A stretch of DNA of 64,000 bases. Source: Plantago major (taxonomy: Eukaryota; Streptophyta; Magnoliopsida; Lamiales; Plantaginaceae). The DNA lies in the NCBI GenBank assembly GCA_026545765.1, contig JAIFAC010000308.1, positions 1 to 64,000 of the forward strand. Reading direction: 5' to 3'. The stretch's first letter is position 1, and the number at the start of each line of letters is the position of its first letter. This document shows, piece after piece, positions 1-11,830 of the stretch. Below the pieces are notes generated by a model. The model made no database searches. It had not been told where the DNA came from and saw only the letters and a program-made list of their open reading frames with translations. The position numbers and the translations under genes were made by a program.

Positions 1-284
1 TAAAATGTATATGCATGAATTAGTCGCCACACCATTTATTTTCTAAGGTATGAACCAAAGTCGCCTTTTGAGATTGATTTCCTCTTCAACACAACACGAT
101 ATTCTGGATTAGAGAAGGCTAGCTCGGGTCAACTAACCCGACTCAGCAAGTCAGTTCTTAACGCCCTCTCCAAGAGGGTCTATCATCGTAATTCTACAAA
201 TGTGGACACAGGTGGTGAAACTCCACAAAACCATCCGTTCGATAAACGCAGTTTTGGAACATCCACGCAGCCGGACGCTAAAGC

Positions 285-665
285 GACGGCATCCACCGTA
301 GTCGATCAACAAGCACCAAATTGCCCCATTGCATGAGCTGACACCCACCGCAGCCGATCGACACCAAATTGGCCTGATGACATTTCAGATGCAGCAGTGC
401 ATCAACTCCGCATGTCGACCGGCACCCAACTATTCGACAGATAAAAAAAGATGTAGCATCCACCTCGTTTAGTTTTATTTCAACACTCAAATTGCCCCAC
501 CGTCTGGCTGTGACGCAGCGATGGCACCCACCGCAAGCCGATATACACATGGCGCCTAATTCGCAGTCGACTGGCACCAAATTGCCACCTGACAGACGCA
601 GCTTGACACCCACTTCGGCAGTTTGATCGACACGGGCTTCATCCGACAAAAATATAGAATGGCAC
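285..665. repeat. Degenerate short tandem/dispersed repeat
   Basis: A phrase resembling GACACCAAATTGCC alternates with GGCACCCACCGCAGCCGAT at least four times, at irregular 60-110 bp spacing. No unit is perfect. The open frames here are products of this repetition and resemble no protein family I know. The origin is unknown; an old minisatellite inside a transposon is the simplest reading. Confidence 0.5.
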
Positions 666-720
666 CCAACAAAAAGCTTCTATATACATAGATGTCTCGA
701 CTCGATTCGTGGCAACTTAA

Positions 721-3700
721 TTTCTGGACTTAAGTAAGGCGGATTAACGATTTAATAATAGTTCAAGCACTACTACCTTCGGGATTGTGAGCTTAAACCG
801 GGGACAAACCTAGACAGATGTAGTTCATAAACGCATTTCAAGCCGGGCATGCCTCAGAGGTTAAATTTCGCTATTTTTCATTCAAATTAGACTTGTAAGA
901 CAACCATGATCATGTTGATTTATGAATATGTCCGACTTCCATCATGAACCACGCTTTTAGTATAAATTCTAAGAACAACGACTTTAACTTCATGTGTTAT
1001 TCACTACTTCGAGCTACTTTACTCATATGTATGATAATTTCTGCCGAATACTTATGTATTTGAGATCATGTTTTGTCGTAACTATCATACAAGTTCAAAT
1101 ATGAGAAATAACATCCCATAGCCTACGTGGCTCGAGACATCCTGTGAACAACCCAAAATAAACTCCAAGGCCACAATAAAAATACATAAACCGCCCAACT
1201 CCTTACAAGGGTAATACAAACAACAATGTTCAAATACAAAATGACATAAAGCATCGGAAGTCAAATCCAATGATACATACAACACAAATAATAAAGGAAA
1301 GTGATCAACAAATCACGAGGATCACCTCGAAGCGATGACTCCCAAAGGAATACTTAAAGCAAGGCTTTCAACCCTTCCTTGCCCAACTTCTCAAGGTTAT
1401 CCAATGGCATTCCTTCCATGACACAAAGTTAGATCACCCAAGTTGCCTTGGTAATGGTCTCCATCAATATCAAATACGCCGCCTATGAGGTGTCACAATG
1501 CCACAAGGCGGCCTCAGAATGGTATACCGCCTCTTTCCCTTGGCTAGACATGAGTAGTGATGGCCCTTGTGGTTTCACCGGGTCCCGGAGGACACGAACA
1601 TCCCTGCAATGAGGGTCATCGTTTCAAATACCATTGTGCTATCCAAGGAACATTAGAAGGGCCTCTTCCAATTTCGAGAACTCATCCTCGACTTTCTTCG
1701 AAGATAACGTTTCCAATAAGTCGTCACCTTCCTAACTCGAGTCATGATGAGTTTTCGACTCGCCACCCTATCAACAGCATTCTCCATTCCGCTGTCACCA
1801 TTCAACACATAAATGAAAGAACGACGCTGTCACAATTGAAGCGAAAACATTTCAAACCGATACGACGAATCGGCAAGTGATTACCTCCAAATCACTAATG
1901 ACGGTGCTACATGTCAGTATTTCTTCAACAAGTATCGACTTCAAGAGATGGTCAACGCCTAGTCATGTCGAGACATTCTATCCCATTAACCACCTTATCC
2001 CCATCACCTAGCATGTCCTTCGCATATGAGTAATACAAGGAAGAACGTCAAATGCTAATCCACCGAAAACGTAAGGGGAAAGTAAAACACACAAATGGCA
2101 AAACAAGCAAACTCACAAGTAGGATTCCACGATGTTGAAGCTTCTCGCCAAGTCACCAATTCGAACACATGCTCACTACTCACAAAAAGTATCTTTCCTT
2201 CCAATTCGCCGACGCTACCGCCACATCGATTACACCATCAACTCCTACCGAAGTTAGTCTCGAACACTTCCACTCGGACATTTACCGAGACATCCTTCAT
2301 ACAGGTAGAAGGACAAAGGTGTCAACAGACATCCGAACGCTCATGAGATCACCTAGTACCGCATCCCGAGAATAACCTCCAAGCGCTACATCACCACCAA
2401 AGCGACCTGAGATAATTGAGCACATCAACTATGAACTTGGGAAGGGAGTCTAAGCTCCATCTTGAAAGCGTATTTCATACACACCATCTCTAGATGTCCC
2501 AATCACCACCGTCCAGATAGGGAAGCCGAGATCCCGGCTTTCTCGAACTCAGAGAGACCCCTCATGTATGACATGTCCGCCAAGAAAATTGATGGTGGTT
2601 GATGACGATGATACCAGAGGTTTATCCATAGCAAGTAAAGACCCATTATGCGTAGTCTTCGCCAAGAATTCCAATCGATTTTAAGCACAACCAGCTTGTT
2701 TGAACACCCCTCCATAACCTACCTACATACAAGTTTAAGCAAGAAGAAAGCTCCATTCAAAATTCATAGAAAAGTCCAACGCATTGACATCAAATTTACA
2801 TGTCGACGTACACGATAAACCTCAATCAACGACTTCCAATGGAACTAATTCTTATCTGACAAACGCAACACCATCGCCAACATAGGCTAAAAAGATATGT
2901 AACATCATCAATATGTATGCCAAGCAAGATATCCAATATACTAGCACTACAAATAATCCATCCACATATTCATTTGCAAAAAACATTACAGCATCTAATA
3001 TTTCCAAAATGCAAGACTAAAAATATCCATAAACCTATTCATTCGCAAAAATGGAGCGAATGCCACAAAAATTTAATATCCAATCGATTTCAATCAATAT
3101 CGGGTTGATACAAAAGGAAACATGCATATGTCTATTCTACTTACACCACTTCAAGCAAAAGGTACATCCGCCTTAAAAAGATAAAACAACTTTAACCGCT
3201 ATGGATCTACATAATGTCCTATGTAGGCTCCAAGCAAAATGATAGCACCACTCTCCTCGCTAGCCGAGCAAATCCAAGCTCAAACCCACCAAGTGCACTC
3301 CTACATGACCAAGGTATCGAATCATGCAAAAGAAAACGCAAACTCAAACCGCTAAAACCTCAAATAAAACCTCAAAATCCAAACGGGATCCATTAATAGG
3401 AATTACAACAAATCAAACTTACAAAGAAACCAAACATAGACTCAAAATTTCATACACGTAACTCCAAAGGACAAAATCAATCCTACATGAGCCATCTATC
3501 CAAAGTTCGGTCACAATTCCAAATACATGACTTCCAATCAGATAATACATTTCTTTATAATTTGTCCAACAATTCAAGGAATTAACATACAACAGTCGAA
3601 AATGTCAGAGCCCAAAGTATACCGTGATGCTTTATAAAATGGTTACCGAATAGAACGGAATGATTTATCTCTACTACGGTTTCAAATTCTTCAATCACTC

Positions 3701-4250
3701 TAACTCATCCAATTAGCATACAACCCACTGAAAGTTCAAAAATAAGCAGAGTAGACATACAAAATAAAATCAACAAGAGATAGTCTTCTCCTAGAGATCC
3801 AACAAAAAACAAAAAAAAATGGGAAGATGAACAAGACTAAGACAAGCCTTTCTCTCCTCCCCGCCTCTATTTCTCCGCCAAAAATGGTGAACTCCGCCAC
3901 CTTTACTCTCCCCACGCCTACCACCTCTCCACCGACTTTCAGATCCGCCTTGTTCCGCCTCTCTCCATCCAATCGGCCACTCTCTCATAGGCTTCAGACT
4001 GCCGGTGGCCCTCTCCCTGCTCGAAAATGATGAGAAGGAGAGATGCCAATTTCTTTCGGACCGAGGAATAAGATGATCGACGCTGTTAGGAATGTGAAGG
4101 AGGAAGAAATGGTGATGGAGAGAAGAAGAAGAAGTAATGGTGTGTTTAAAAAAAAGGGGGGGTTAGAGAAGAAGAAGAAGAAAACGCGATGGAGAAGAAG
4201 GAAATGGTCCGTGTCAGTGATCCCCAAACTCAAGTTAAAATGTGGGTATT
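721..4250. other. Anonymous repeat-like DNA without a recognisable gene
   Basis: No ORF here shows a protein motif I recognise. The plus strand is markedly poor in G and rich in A and C between about 2400 and 3750. On the minus strand 4250-3780 is a pyrimidine-rich leader-like stretch (repeated TTCTTCTTC, C and T runs), as in the R-U5 part of some plant LTRs. I infer an old LTR or non-coding retroelement DNA, possibly chromovirus-like, but found no terminal repeat or target duplication. Confidence 0.3.
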
Positions 4251-4317
4251 GAGTCAATTGATATTTTAAGAAGCAAGACTTCAAACTCTAATTTTTCCAA
4301 TCAATGGTTTGCTAGTA

Positions 4318-4530
4318 CTCCAATTCGGCAAGGCGAGGTGCTCAAGTCATCCTCCAATTCGGGCAAGGTAGACACTAATTCTAGCAAGGCATGCACCTCC
4401 CAACTCGGCAAGGCATGCACTAGTTCAGTAAGGTATGCACCAATTCAAGGCATGCACCAATCAAATCCGCAAGGCATGCACCAATTCGGCAAGGCATGCT
4501 CCATTCGGGCAAGTTGTACTCCAAATCCGC
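4318..4530 (+). repeat. Minisatellite, ~20-23 bp unit
   Basis: About eight to nine copies of a unit close to GGCAAGGCATGCACCAATTC run head to tail, with small length changes between copies. The core CAAGGCATGCACC is the most constant part. The frame at 4242-4547 only reads through this repeat. Confidence 0.75.
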
Positions 4531-4559
4531 AATTCATCTTACTATAGGTCGCCTTTTCA

Positions 4560-4950
4560 CCTTCTTCCAACTAAAGGTGTTTGCTAAGCTACCACCTTAC
4601 GGTTGACTTGTCAAACTAAAATTTTCACCGAAGTTTCACCATCCAACTAAAGGTGTTTGTCATAGTTGTTTACCACCTTACTTACCGATCTGTCAAACTA
4701 AATTTTCACCGTTTAAAGTCTTCATCCAACCAAAGGTGTTTGCTTGTAAGTCGCCATCTTACTACCGATTTGTCAAACTAAAATTTTGAGTCCTGCAAGT
4801 TTTCGCCTTGCTAGATTGAATTGCCCATCTTGAAAATTTCATCAGAAGTTTCCATCTTACTAGATTGATCTCACAAATTTAAATGTCACCATAAGTCTCC
4901 GATTTACTAGATCGGCTTGTCCAACTAAACATGCGAATCTACAAATACCC
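4560..4950 (+). repeat. Degenerate ~90-bp tandem repeat
   Basis: Four or so diverged copies share the blocks CCAACTAAAGGTGTTTG, ACCACCTTAC and TTGTCAAACTAAAATTTT in the same order. The array directly follows the 20-bp minisatellite. Tandem repeats of this size are common in non-coding parts of Tat/Ogre gypsy elements, but no coding part of one is visible nearby. Confidence 0.6.
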
Positions 4951-6420
4951 ACTTTACTATGATGGCCTTCTCCAACCAAGAATGTCTATCAAGAAGCTTC
5001 CGCTTGCAAGTTTAGCGATTTGCTCGCCAAGCTAACCACTAGATCATTACAAATCACATCCACATCTCAAACCAATCACTCTCCTTACCAATGAGCTTAC
5101 CATTTGTTATCCCAAAGATACCTACGGGTAATTGATACCTTGAAGGAGCGTAATATTATCCGCCACAACTGGATGCATCACCTTTTCAAGCATCGAATTT
5201 CTACCTCCGACTAAACACTCGACTCAAGAGTGGGGACAAACCGATTGCCAAAATTCGCCTTGTCAATCGGACTAGAGATCGCCCATCAAGGCTACGCCCA
5301 ATTCCAGAATCCATTAATGAGCCCGCCTTGACTTCGCATGTGAGTCGATTCCAAAGGCAAGTTAGCGAACCCACCGGCCGAAGGCCCATCTAACCAATCA
5401 ATCCACATGCTACCCGACCACTCGACCTTGCCAACATTCGAGCCATTGACAGCTAGCTAGCTCACTTAGCTCGCCGACCTTGATGACTAACTCACAACAA
5501 GACTGACTATCAGACTAACTAACTTAGATTGCTCGACCGACCTCAACAACAAGAAGCAACCAACTTGAAAGGACTCTCCAACTACGTGAGACAAAGTCCA
5601 ACCTACTTAGCTGTGTCCAACAAACTCACTCAAATTCGGATGCATTCTCAACGATGGATGAACTATATAGAGAAGGATGGATAGACGTGAAAGGGCATCG
5701 ATTCGATCGCAATAAACCCTAGCAATCCATCTCCCACGCCTATCTCCTCAATCTCCGATCAACGCCTCAACCATCCACCGTCATCCACCATTGTCCATCA
5801 CCATCCACCATCACCCATCGCCGTCTCGACGCATTTTACTAGCTAGCTCCTCTCCCACAAGGTCATTTAGCCTTCACGGTGTTCGTCTTCAGATTTTGCC
5901 GAACCGACTCAACAAGGTGATAAGTTTACACTTGCCATCATCTCTCTTTCTCCATCTATTTCATTTAATTACCTTCTATCACCATCTAACTTGAGTTTGA
6001 GTCCCTTCGGTTGGCACCACACCGTGTCACCTCGTAATCTCATGTCTCTGCTATTGTTGCTCTTGCAGTTGTCACTGCGTGCCCAATCTCTAACCCTAAT
6101 TTGATTGTAGATTTATGAGCTCACACGTAATAATAGTTGTTATATAAGCTTTGAAGCCTTTGATCTCTCAAGCGGCCTTTTATACGCCCCTTTACTCCGG
6201 CCCCTTACCTTTGATGTGGTGGATCAAGTATGGCGCTTCAATTTGGTACACAACCGCCAGGGTTTCATTTCGGCTTGTTGTTGCCCCAACAAGCTCATTG
6301 ATAGCAAGTAGATCTCTGCACGAATCCTCTAACATTCTTCTTGATCCATGTTATTTTCAGATTTGATCACCAAGTCGGTAAACCTCAGTTAGCATTCAAG
6401 TATATCATTGATTAGTACAC
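4951..6420. other. Intergenic DNA, possible old gypsy LTR edge near 6000
   Basis: No protein-coding signal is seen. At 5770-5830 a CATCCACC-type microsatellite occurs. At 6003-6033 the string CCCTTCGGTTGGCACCACACC loosely resembles an Arg-tRNA-type primer site used by Tat/Ogre elements, and the bases before it could be an LTR end. No matching second LTR or coding domain is in the window, so this is weak. Confidence 0.2.
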
Positions 6421-6542
6421 CTGCTTCAAATTTAGTAAATGACTAATATAATTGTCTAGTTTTTGCACTATATTGTCTACTTTTATCAGACATTGTATAG
6501 TTTTATAACAAATTTTACCGAGTGTAACATAAAAATATAATA

Positions 6543-9500
6543 TCACCGATCATATGATGTCTCCAAGCAACGCTTTCGGCCACTTGTAAGTCTTGCTTTC
6601 TTCATATTTTCCTCGTCCCAACTTTCTTTTTTTATATCTCGTGTCCACCTTTGTAGAAAGTACCTTGAGGAATCGATTCTATGTCATTTTGCTTTAAAAC
6701 TCTATAGCAATGGAATCAAAGCCATCCAACTTCTTCTAAATGCTCAGAATCGCATAGCTACATTTATGTCGCCATCATATTCATTTGTCTTGAAAGTTAC
6801 AATCCCAACATCTTCCTTGATGCTTGATGTAACTATGTACCGTGTTCTCCATTTGATCTTAAGTCAGAGGCACTTTTGTATTTTCTCTTGAATTCGTGTA
6901 GAACGAATTCATAAATCTTTAATGTGTATATCTCGATTTTGTCGAGAAATTGTCTAATTTGTTAAAGAAATTAGCTAGTTTTTAAAAGGAATTGTCTAGT
7001 TTGCTACCATAGGCAATTATATATTATAGATAGACAATAAAATGTTAAAAAGTAATTTTTGTACCTTTGAAGCTCGATACATTAGGATATGTGTGTTTGT
7101 TGTCTTGGGTATCCTCTATCGCAAGTGAAATCATATGCAATTCTGCCTCCTCCATCGCTCTATTGCAACATCAAATAGGTGGAAGAATTGAGTGAGTGAA
7201 GTTTGCTTGTTGAATTGAAAGATATTGAATGGTTTGTGCTCTCACCTTTGGGTAGACATCATCCCAAATGTAAAATGCATCTCTATTTAAAGCCCTACAC
7301 CATTTTAGCCTCGATTTCATACAATTTGCAAGCCATGTATTTTCCTCAGATTATAACCTTCAATCGTGGAATGTCATTCCTTCAATTGTTCTTCATTGTG
7401 ATATAACTTCAAAACCAAGTCAAACTTTTCGTTGAATTTGGCATCATTCCTTAGTAGTGCTAGATTTTTCATCGATTTTGCTCAATGTGCCAAACACATA
7501 ATCTATGCCTTGTCTCATCCCCAAACACCTGCTAAACATAGAATATCGACAAAGATAAAGTAGACAATTGTTTATAAACTAGATAATTTAAAGAAAACCT
7601 AGACAATTTATCAACATTTTTTTTACCTTCTATTGCTTTGACATAGTAGCATCTTCGTCAAGAATATGGATTTAGGCTTTTGAATCCATGCATTTTAGGA
7701 ATGTTGTCAAGAGCTATACAAAGCTTTTCATTTGCTCATTTGCCAAAAAGCACACCCAAACATCGATCTTCAATGATTGTTTACCTCACAATTGGAGCAC
7801 AATGAGCTCATACTTATTTGTCCGAATGTGTCAAAGACTACAACATCACCAAATATATTATAATCATCCTCATCATGGCATCTTCAAAAGAGCCCACACA
7901 ATCTTTCTTTGTCAATCAACATATCATAATAGAACTCCATGTCTTCACGCTTACGCTGCATTAAACTAACTACATTCTGTGCATCTACACCACCTGCTTC
8001 ATGCGCCTCACTTATTTAAGTAGTTGATTTGGTCTCTTACAAGATGTCCCACATGCTCCGCTCCACCGAAGTTGGAAGCTGTACCAATGCGACAAGAGTT
8101 TCATGCCCCACTTTTCCATCAGACTTATGACATCCGCCTCAGGTGGTGTAATATTTCTTTCCACCCTGTGGAGGTGCTTCCATTGTGTCTAGTGTAAGGG
8201 TGGGTGTGATTCATGTAGTGCATATCAACCTTGTACAAGTTTGTCTCCACAATATTTGACTTTCATGGCGCCCATACACCCACATCCAGCCTCGCACTTC
8301 TTTTCGTTTCGCTTTTTTTGTTGCTTGTTTTTCCTCAGATGTATGGTGATGGTGTTTTAGTTATTTTTCCTTCGAGTTGGTATAACCTTGAGCGTAACAC
8401 CTAAAATACTTCACCCTTACTTGTCTAGTACCGCATAACGCTTTCAGGTACACAATGACGTTGAATCCTAAAAGTGCAACTTGCCTCCGATACAATTCAA
8501 AGTGGTTCTTCATATGTACTAGCGCTTCATTTACAAAGACCCTACTAGTGGTTCATCTTCAATTTTTCCGTAGTACATCACCAAACATAGATGCTACATG
8601 TTAAATATAGACAATTACATGTAATATCTAGACAATTTTAGTCTACATATAGACAACTACAAATTCAAAGATAGACACTATCACTTCAAACATAGACAAT
8701 TACATGTTAAATATAGACAATTACATGTAATATCTAGACAATTTTAGTCTACATATAAACAACTACATATTCAAAGATAGACACTCACCAAACATAGACA
8801 ATTACATGTTAAATATAGACAATTACATGTAATATCTAGACAATTTTAGTCTACATATGTATAATTACATGTAATATCTAGACAATTTTAGTCTACATAT
8901 AGACAACTACAAATTCAAAGATAGACACTATCACATGAAACATAGATGCTATATGTTAAATATAGACAATTACATGTAATATCTAGACAATTTTAGTCTA
9001 CATATAAACAACTACATATTCAAAGATAGACACTATCACCAAACATAGACAATTACATGTTAAATATAGACAATTACATGTAATATATAGACAATTTTAG
9101 TCTACATATAGACAATTACAAATTCAAAGATAGACACTATCACCAAACATAGTATATATGTTAAATATAGACAATTACATGTAATATCTAGACAATTTTA
9201 GTCTACATATAGATAACTACAAATTCAAAGATAGACACTATCACCAAACATAGATGTATTATATGTTAAATATAGACAATTACATGTAATATCTAGACAA
9301 TTTTAGTCTACATATAAATAACTACATATTCAAAGATAGACACTATCACCCTCAAATATAGACAATTACATGTTAAATATAGATAATTACATGTTATATC
9401 TAGACAATTTTAGTCTACATATGTACAACTACAAATTCAAGATAGAAATTATCTTCAAACACGTATAACTACATGTTAAATATAGACAATTACATGTTAA

Positions 9501-9910
9501 ATATAAACAATTACATGTAATATCTAGACAATTTTTACACATGATAGCTACAGCCAAGATAGACACTATCGCTTTTATTGCAAATCATAGACAATTATAT
9601 GTAAAAAATAGACAATTACAATATTAATATAGAGATAGATAATACGGGTATACCTTCATGTGAAACGATCGCAAGTCTTCCTCATGAGTCGGTGTTGATG
9701 TTATCGCTGAATCACCTTCGCTTCCATAAGATACAATGGTTCATTCAATGATTCCTCCATATTATGAAAAATCATTGAGTTTGCTCGATTTCAACTTTTT
9801 TCGATTTCAAGCTTCTTATGTTTCCATTAGATCTCGCCGATTTTTCACCATTTGGTGTCTTAGAAGTTCGCAGATCGATTTGGTGTCTCGTAGTTCTCGA
9901 AGTTTTCCAT
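6543..9910 (-). pseudogene. FAR1-RELATED SEQUENCE-like gene (MULE-transposase-derived), frame-broken
   Basis: FAR1/FRS proteins are transposase-derived nuclear transcription factors. Four exons are recognisable on the minus strand: about 9910-9654 (ATG in the context GATCCATGG), 8596-7629, 7528-7065 and 6916-6543, with GT/AG borders (for example GAAG|GTATAC and TTTAGCAG). In order they show a FAR1 DNA-binding-like part (about 8560-8240), the linker NITPPEAD (near 8150), the MULE core DVVVFDT and MFGCAF (near 7840 and 7750), RHRLCVWH after intron 2, and a SWIM-like tail with YFLQRWT (near 6650). Summed exon length is about 690 codons, normal for FRS. Exon 1 meets a stop after MENFENYETPNRSANF, and each later exon changes frame several times, so it reads as a pseudogene. 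Some breaks may be sequence errors, because CAG/CTG is depleted here. An autonomous Mutator transposase is the alternative. Confidence 0.6.
8596..9600. repeat. ~104-bp minisatellite filling intron 1 of the FRS-like gene
   Basis: The block ATGTAATATCTAGACAATTT recurs near 8619, 8724, 8827, 8869, 8973, 9078, 9179, 9283, 9389 and 9516, giving a period of 101-106 bp with one short (42-bp) and one long (127-bp) step. Each unit also holds TAGACACTATCACC and AACATAGA. The array spans nearly all of the interval between the exon 1 donor (9653) and the exon 2 acceptor (about 8597). It is AT-rich and non-coding. Confidence 0.85.
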
Positions 9911-10011
9911 GGATCGATCTTAGAGAGAGAGATCGAATGACGAGAGAAAATCGAGGGTTGAGAGAGAAAATCGATCCAAAATGGTAAAAGGAGCCGAAGA
10001 TGGTAAATTTT

Positions 10012-10020
10012 ATATTTATA
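10012..10020 (-). promoter_or_regulatory. TATA box of the FRS-like gene
   Basis: The minus strand reads TATAAATATA about 105 bases before the proposed ATG at 9910. It is followed by a CT-rich leader (runs of CTCTCTCTCT between 9990 and 9915), typical of plant core promoters. This supports the chosen start and suggests the locus was once a functional gene. Confidence 0.5.
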
Positions 10021-10668
10021 CTCACCCATTTTAATGAATCCGGTCAAAAGATCCGCGAGAAATTAAGTCGAGAAACAATGTATAATTGTCTAGTTTTAAC
10101 GTTGAAGTGGACTTCGAGTTTCCTATATATAAGGGTCTTTCGCAAAACGGACTCTTCTATATTTCCCTCAAATAACTCCCTCGCTACTCTCTCAACTTTT
10201 ACTATGTTTAATAGTCAATCTAATATGTTAGGTATTATCTCCGTCTTCAATTTCATTTACCGCTTAACTTATTCTCGTCAACACCATTTAACTTTGTGCT
10301 CGATTTACTCACATATGATACTTCTAATGGATTTTGAAAATATATAATGAAAATTTAAATGTATTAAAATATGAATTTTAAATTTTTTACCAACATTTTT
10401 ATGAGTAATTCATGATAAGTTTGCAAGCGCTGATCAAAAAGTCCAATCTGTAAATGAAACTAGGACGAGAGAGTATTTCGCTACTAGTCATTGCTTTGGA
10501 AAGCTCAAACGATTTTGTGTTTCCGTTGTTTATCGATGTGCACTCAGAATTTCAATTTTCGTTGTAAAACTCAGAATCCCTAAATACAATCAAGATTAAA
10601 TTTATAAGTCAAGTCCTCAAATCCATGCTTATAGCGGAAAGTTGACTTGGATGTCGTTTCCACTGACA
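10021..10668. other. Intergenic DNA
   Basis: No gene is seen. A plus-strand TATATATAAGG lies at about 10124, followed by a CT-rich stretch and an ATG at 10204, but the short frame after it resembles nothing and may be chance. The remainder is AT-rich. Confidence 0.4.
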
Positions 10669-10673
10669 CTTAG

Positions 10674-11830
10674 CATAGGAACAAGAAAATAACGCTTGTA
10701 AATTGTATGCGTAAGAGTAAATGATTGATCGCAGATGCATTAATTAAATCACAAGAACCCTAATTTGATGAGATGTAATCGATGGTGGAAGGCGAAGGAT
10801 CCCCGACCTCCCTCTACTATGCTACTCCCAACTTCCTAGCTAAAATCCTACGCGATTACCTCTAACGACAACAGGGCATAATACTACTATGGAGGCTGCA
10901 ATGCACGAAAGTACCCTACTCGCCAATGGAACCATGTCACCAAATAGTAACATCACACCACAAAGAATGTATAGAGTTGAATAATCACGATTTACGCCTA
11001 ATAACTATTCCATTAATATATCACTAGATATAAAGAAGTAGCAGCAGAGTTACGGCGTTCGCCTTTACAAAATAAAGTTAGCTACTCATAGTATTCTAGA
11101 AGTAATCAAAAATAGAAGAAGAAGACGAGGAGGAGGAGGAGGAGGAGGAGGAGGAGGAAGAAGAAGAAGCAACAACTTAGTCTCCGATGTCTTCGTGTCG
11201 CTTCTAGGTTTCTCCTTCGGTGCCTAACACCACAGCTTTAGGGTTTCACTTCCCAAGGGACTGGTTCTTCTCGTGAGAGCCGCTTAGAGCGGTAGAATTA
11301 TGAGACCGAGGTCTTATTTATATCGAAAATCCGAGCTCGCCGCCATTGATCATTAAGAAAGGTTTATGAAGGCGGTTTAGCCTCGACAGCCAAAAAAGGT
11401 CCGAACAAATCGCACTAATGATCATGTCGCTTAGTGGTCAGAGAGAGGCTCTTCATGATCCCGTGGCCGCCATCTTCAATCTCTACATATTCAATCTCTT
11501 TATTCGCTTCTCCGATTTCGCTTCAGAATTTCGCTTTCCTCAAAAGTGGTCTTCTACAATGTTGTTGATCTTCAATTACCTTCGCATTGGTTGGTCGATG
11601 ACATATTTTGACTCCTCAAACTCCGCAATGGTTAATCCGCATATTTGCTTAACTTTCTCGATTTCAAGACAATTATGTCGCTTTTGCGCTGAAATCGCAA
11701 TTCCTCAAAACGCGATCATGACCTACAAAATACACACGGTTGGTATTAGACCATAAAACGATACAAATATTTTATCTAAGGTAAAAACGAGGACTAAAAG
11801 CATGCTATATCGCATTTCATTGTCACATCA
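10674..11830 (-). repeat. 3' LTR of the Athila-like element
   Basis: It aligns along its whole length with 51946-53242, including a GAA/GGA tract at the same relative place (11115-11170), a block around TTATGAGACCGAGGTCTTAT, and the terminal TGTCACATCA (plus-strand end at 11830). Confidence 0.7.

Noticed and set aside
278-649. 123-codon Cys-rich minus-strand frame
   Set aside because: Produced by degenerate DNA repeats; cysteine spacing follows the repeat, not a domain.
8596-9600. CRISPR-like array
   Set aside because: The units are contiguous 104-bp tandem copies without unique spacers, in a plant intron.
10000-10347. 115-codon plus-strand frame with a TATA-like box inside
   Set aside because: Overlaps the minus-strand promoter of the FRS-like gene, has no recognisable motif and poor composition for a protein.
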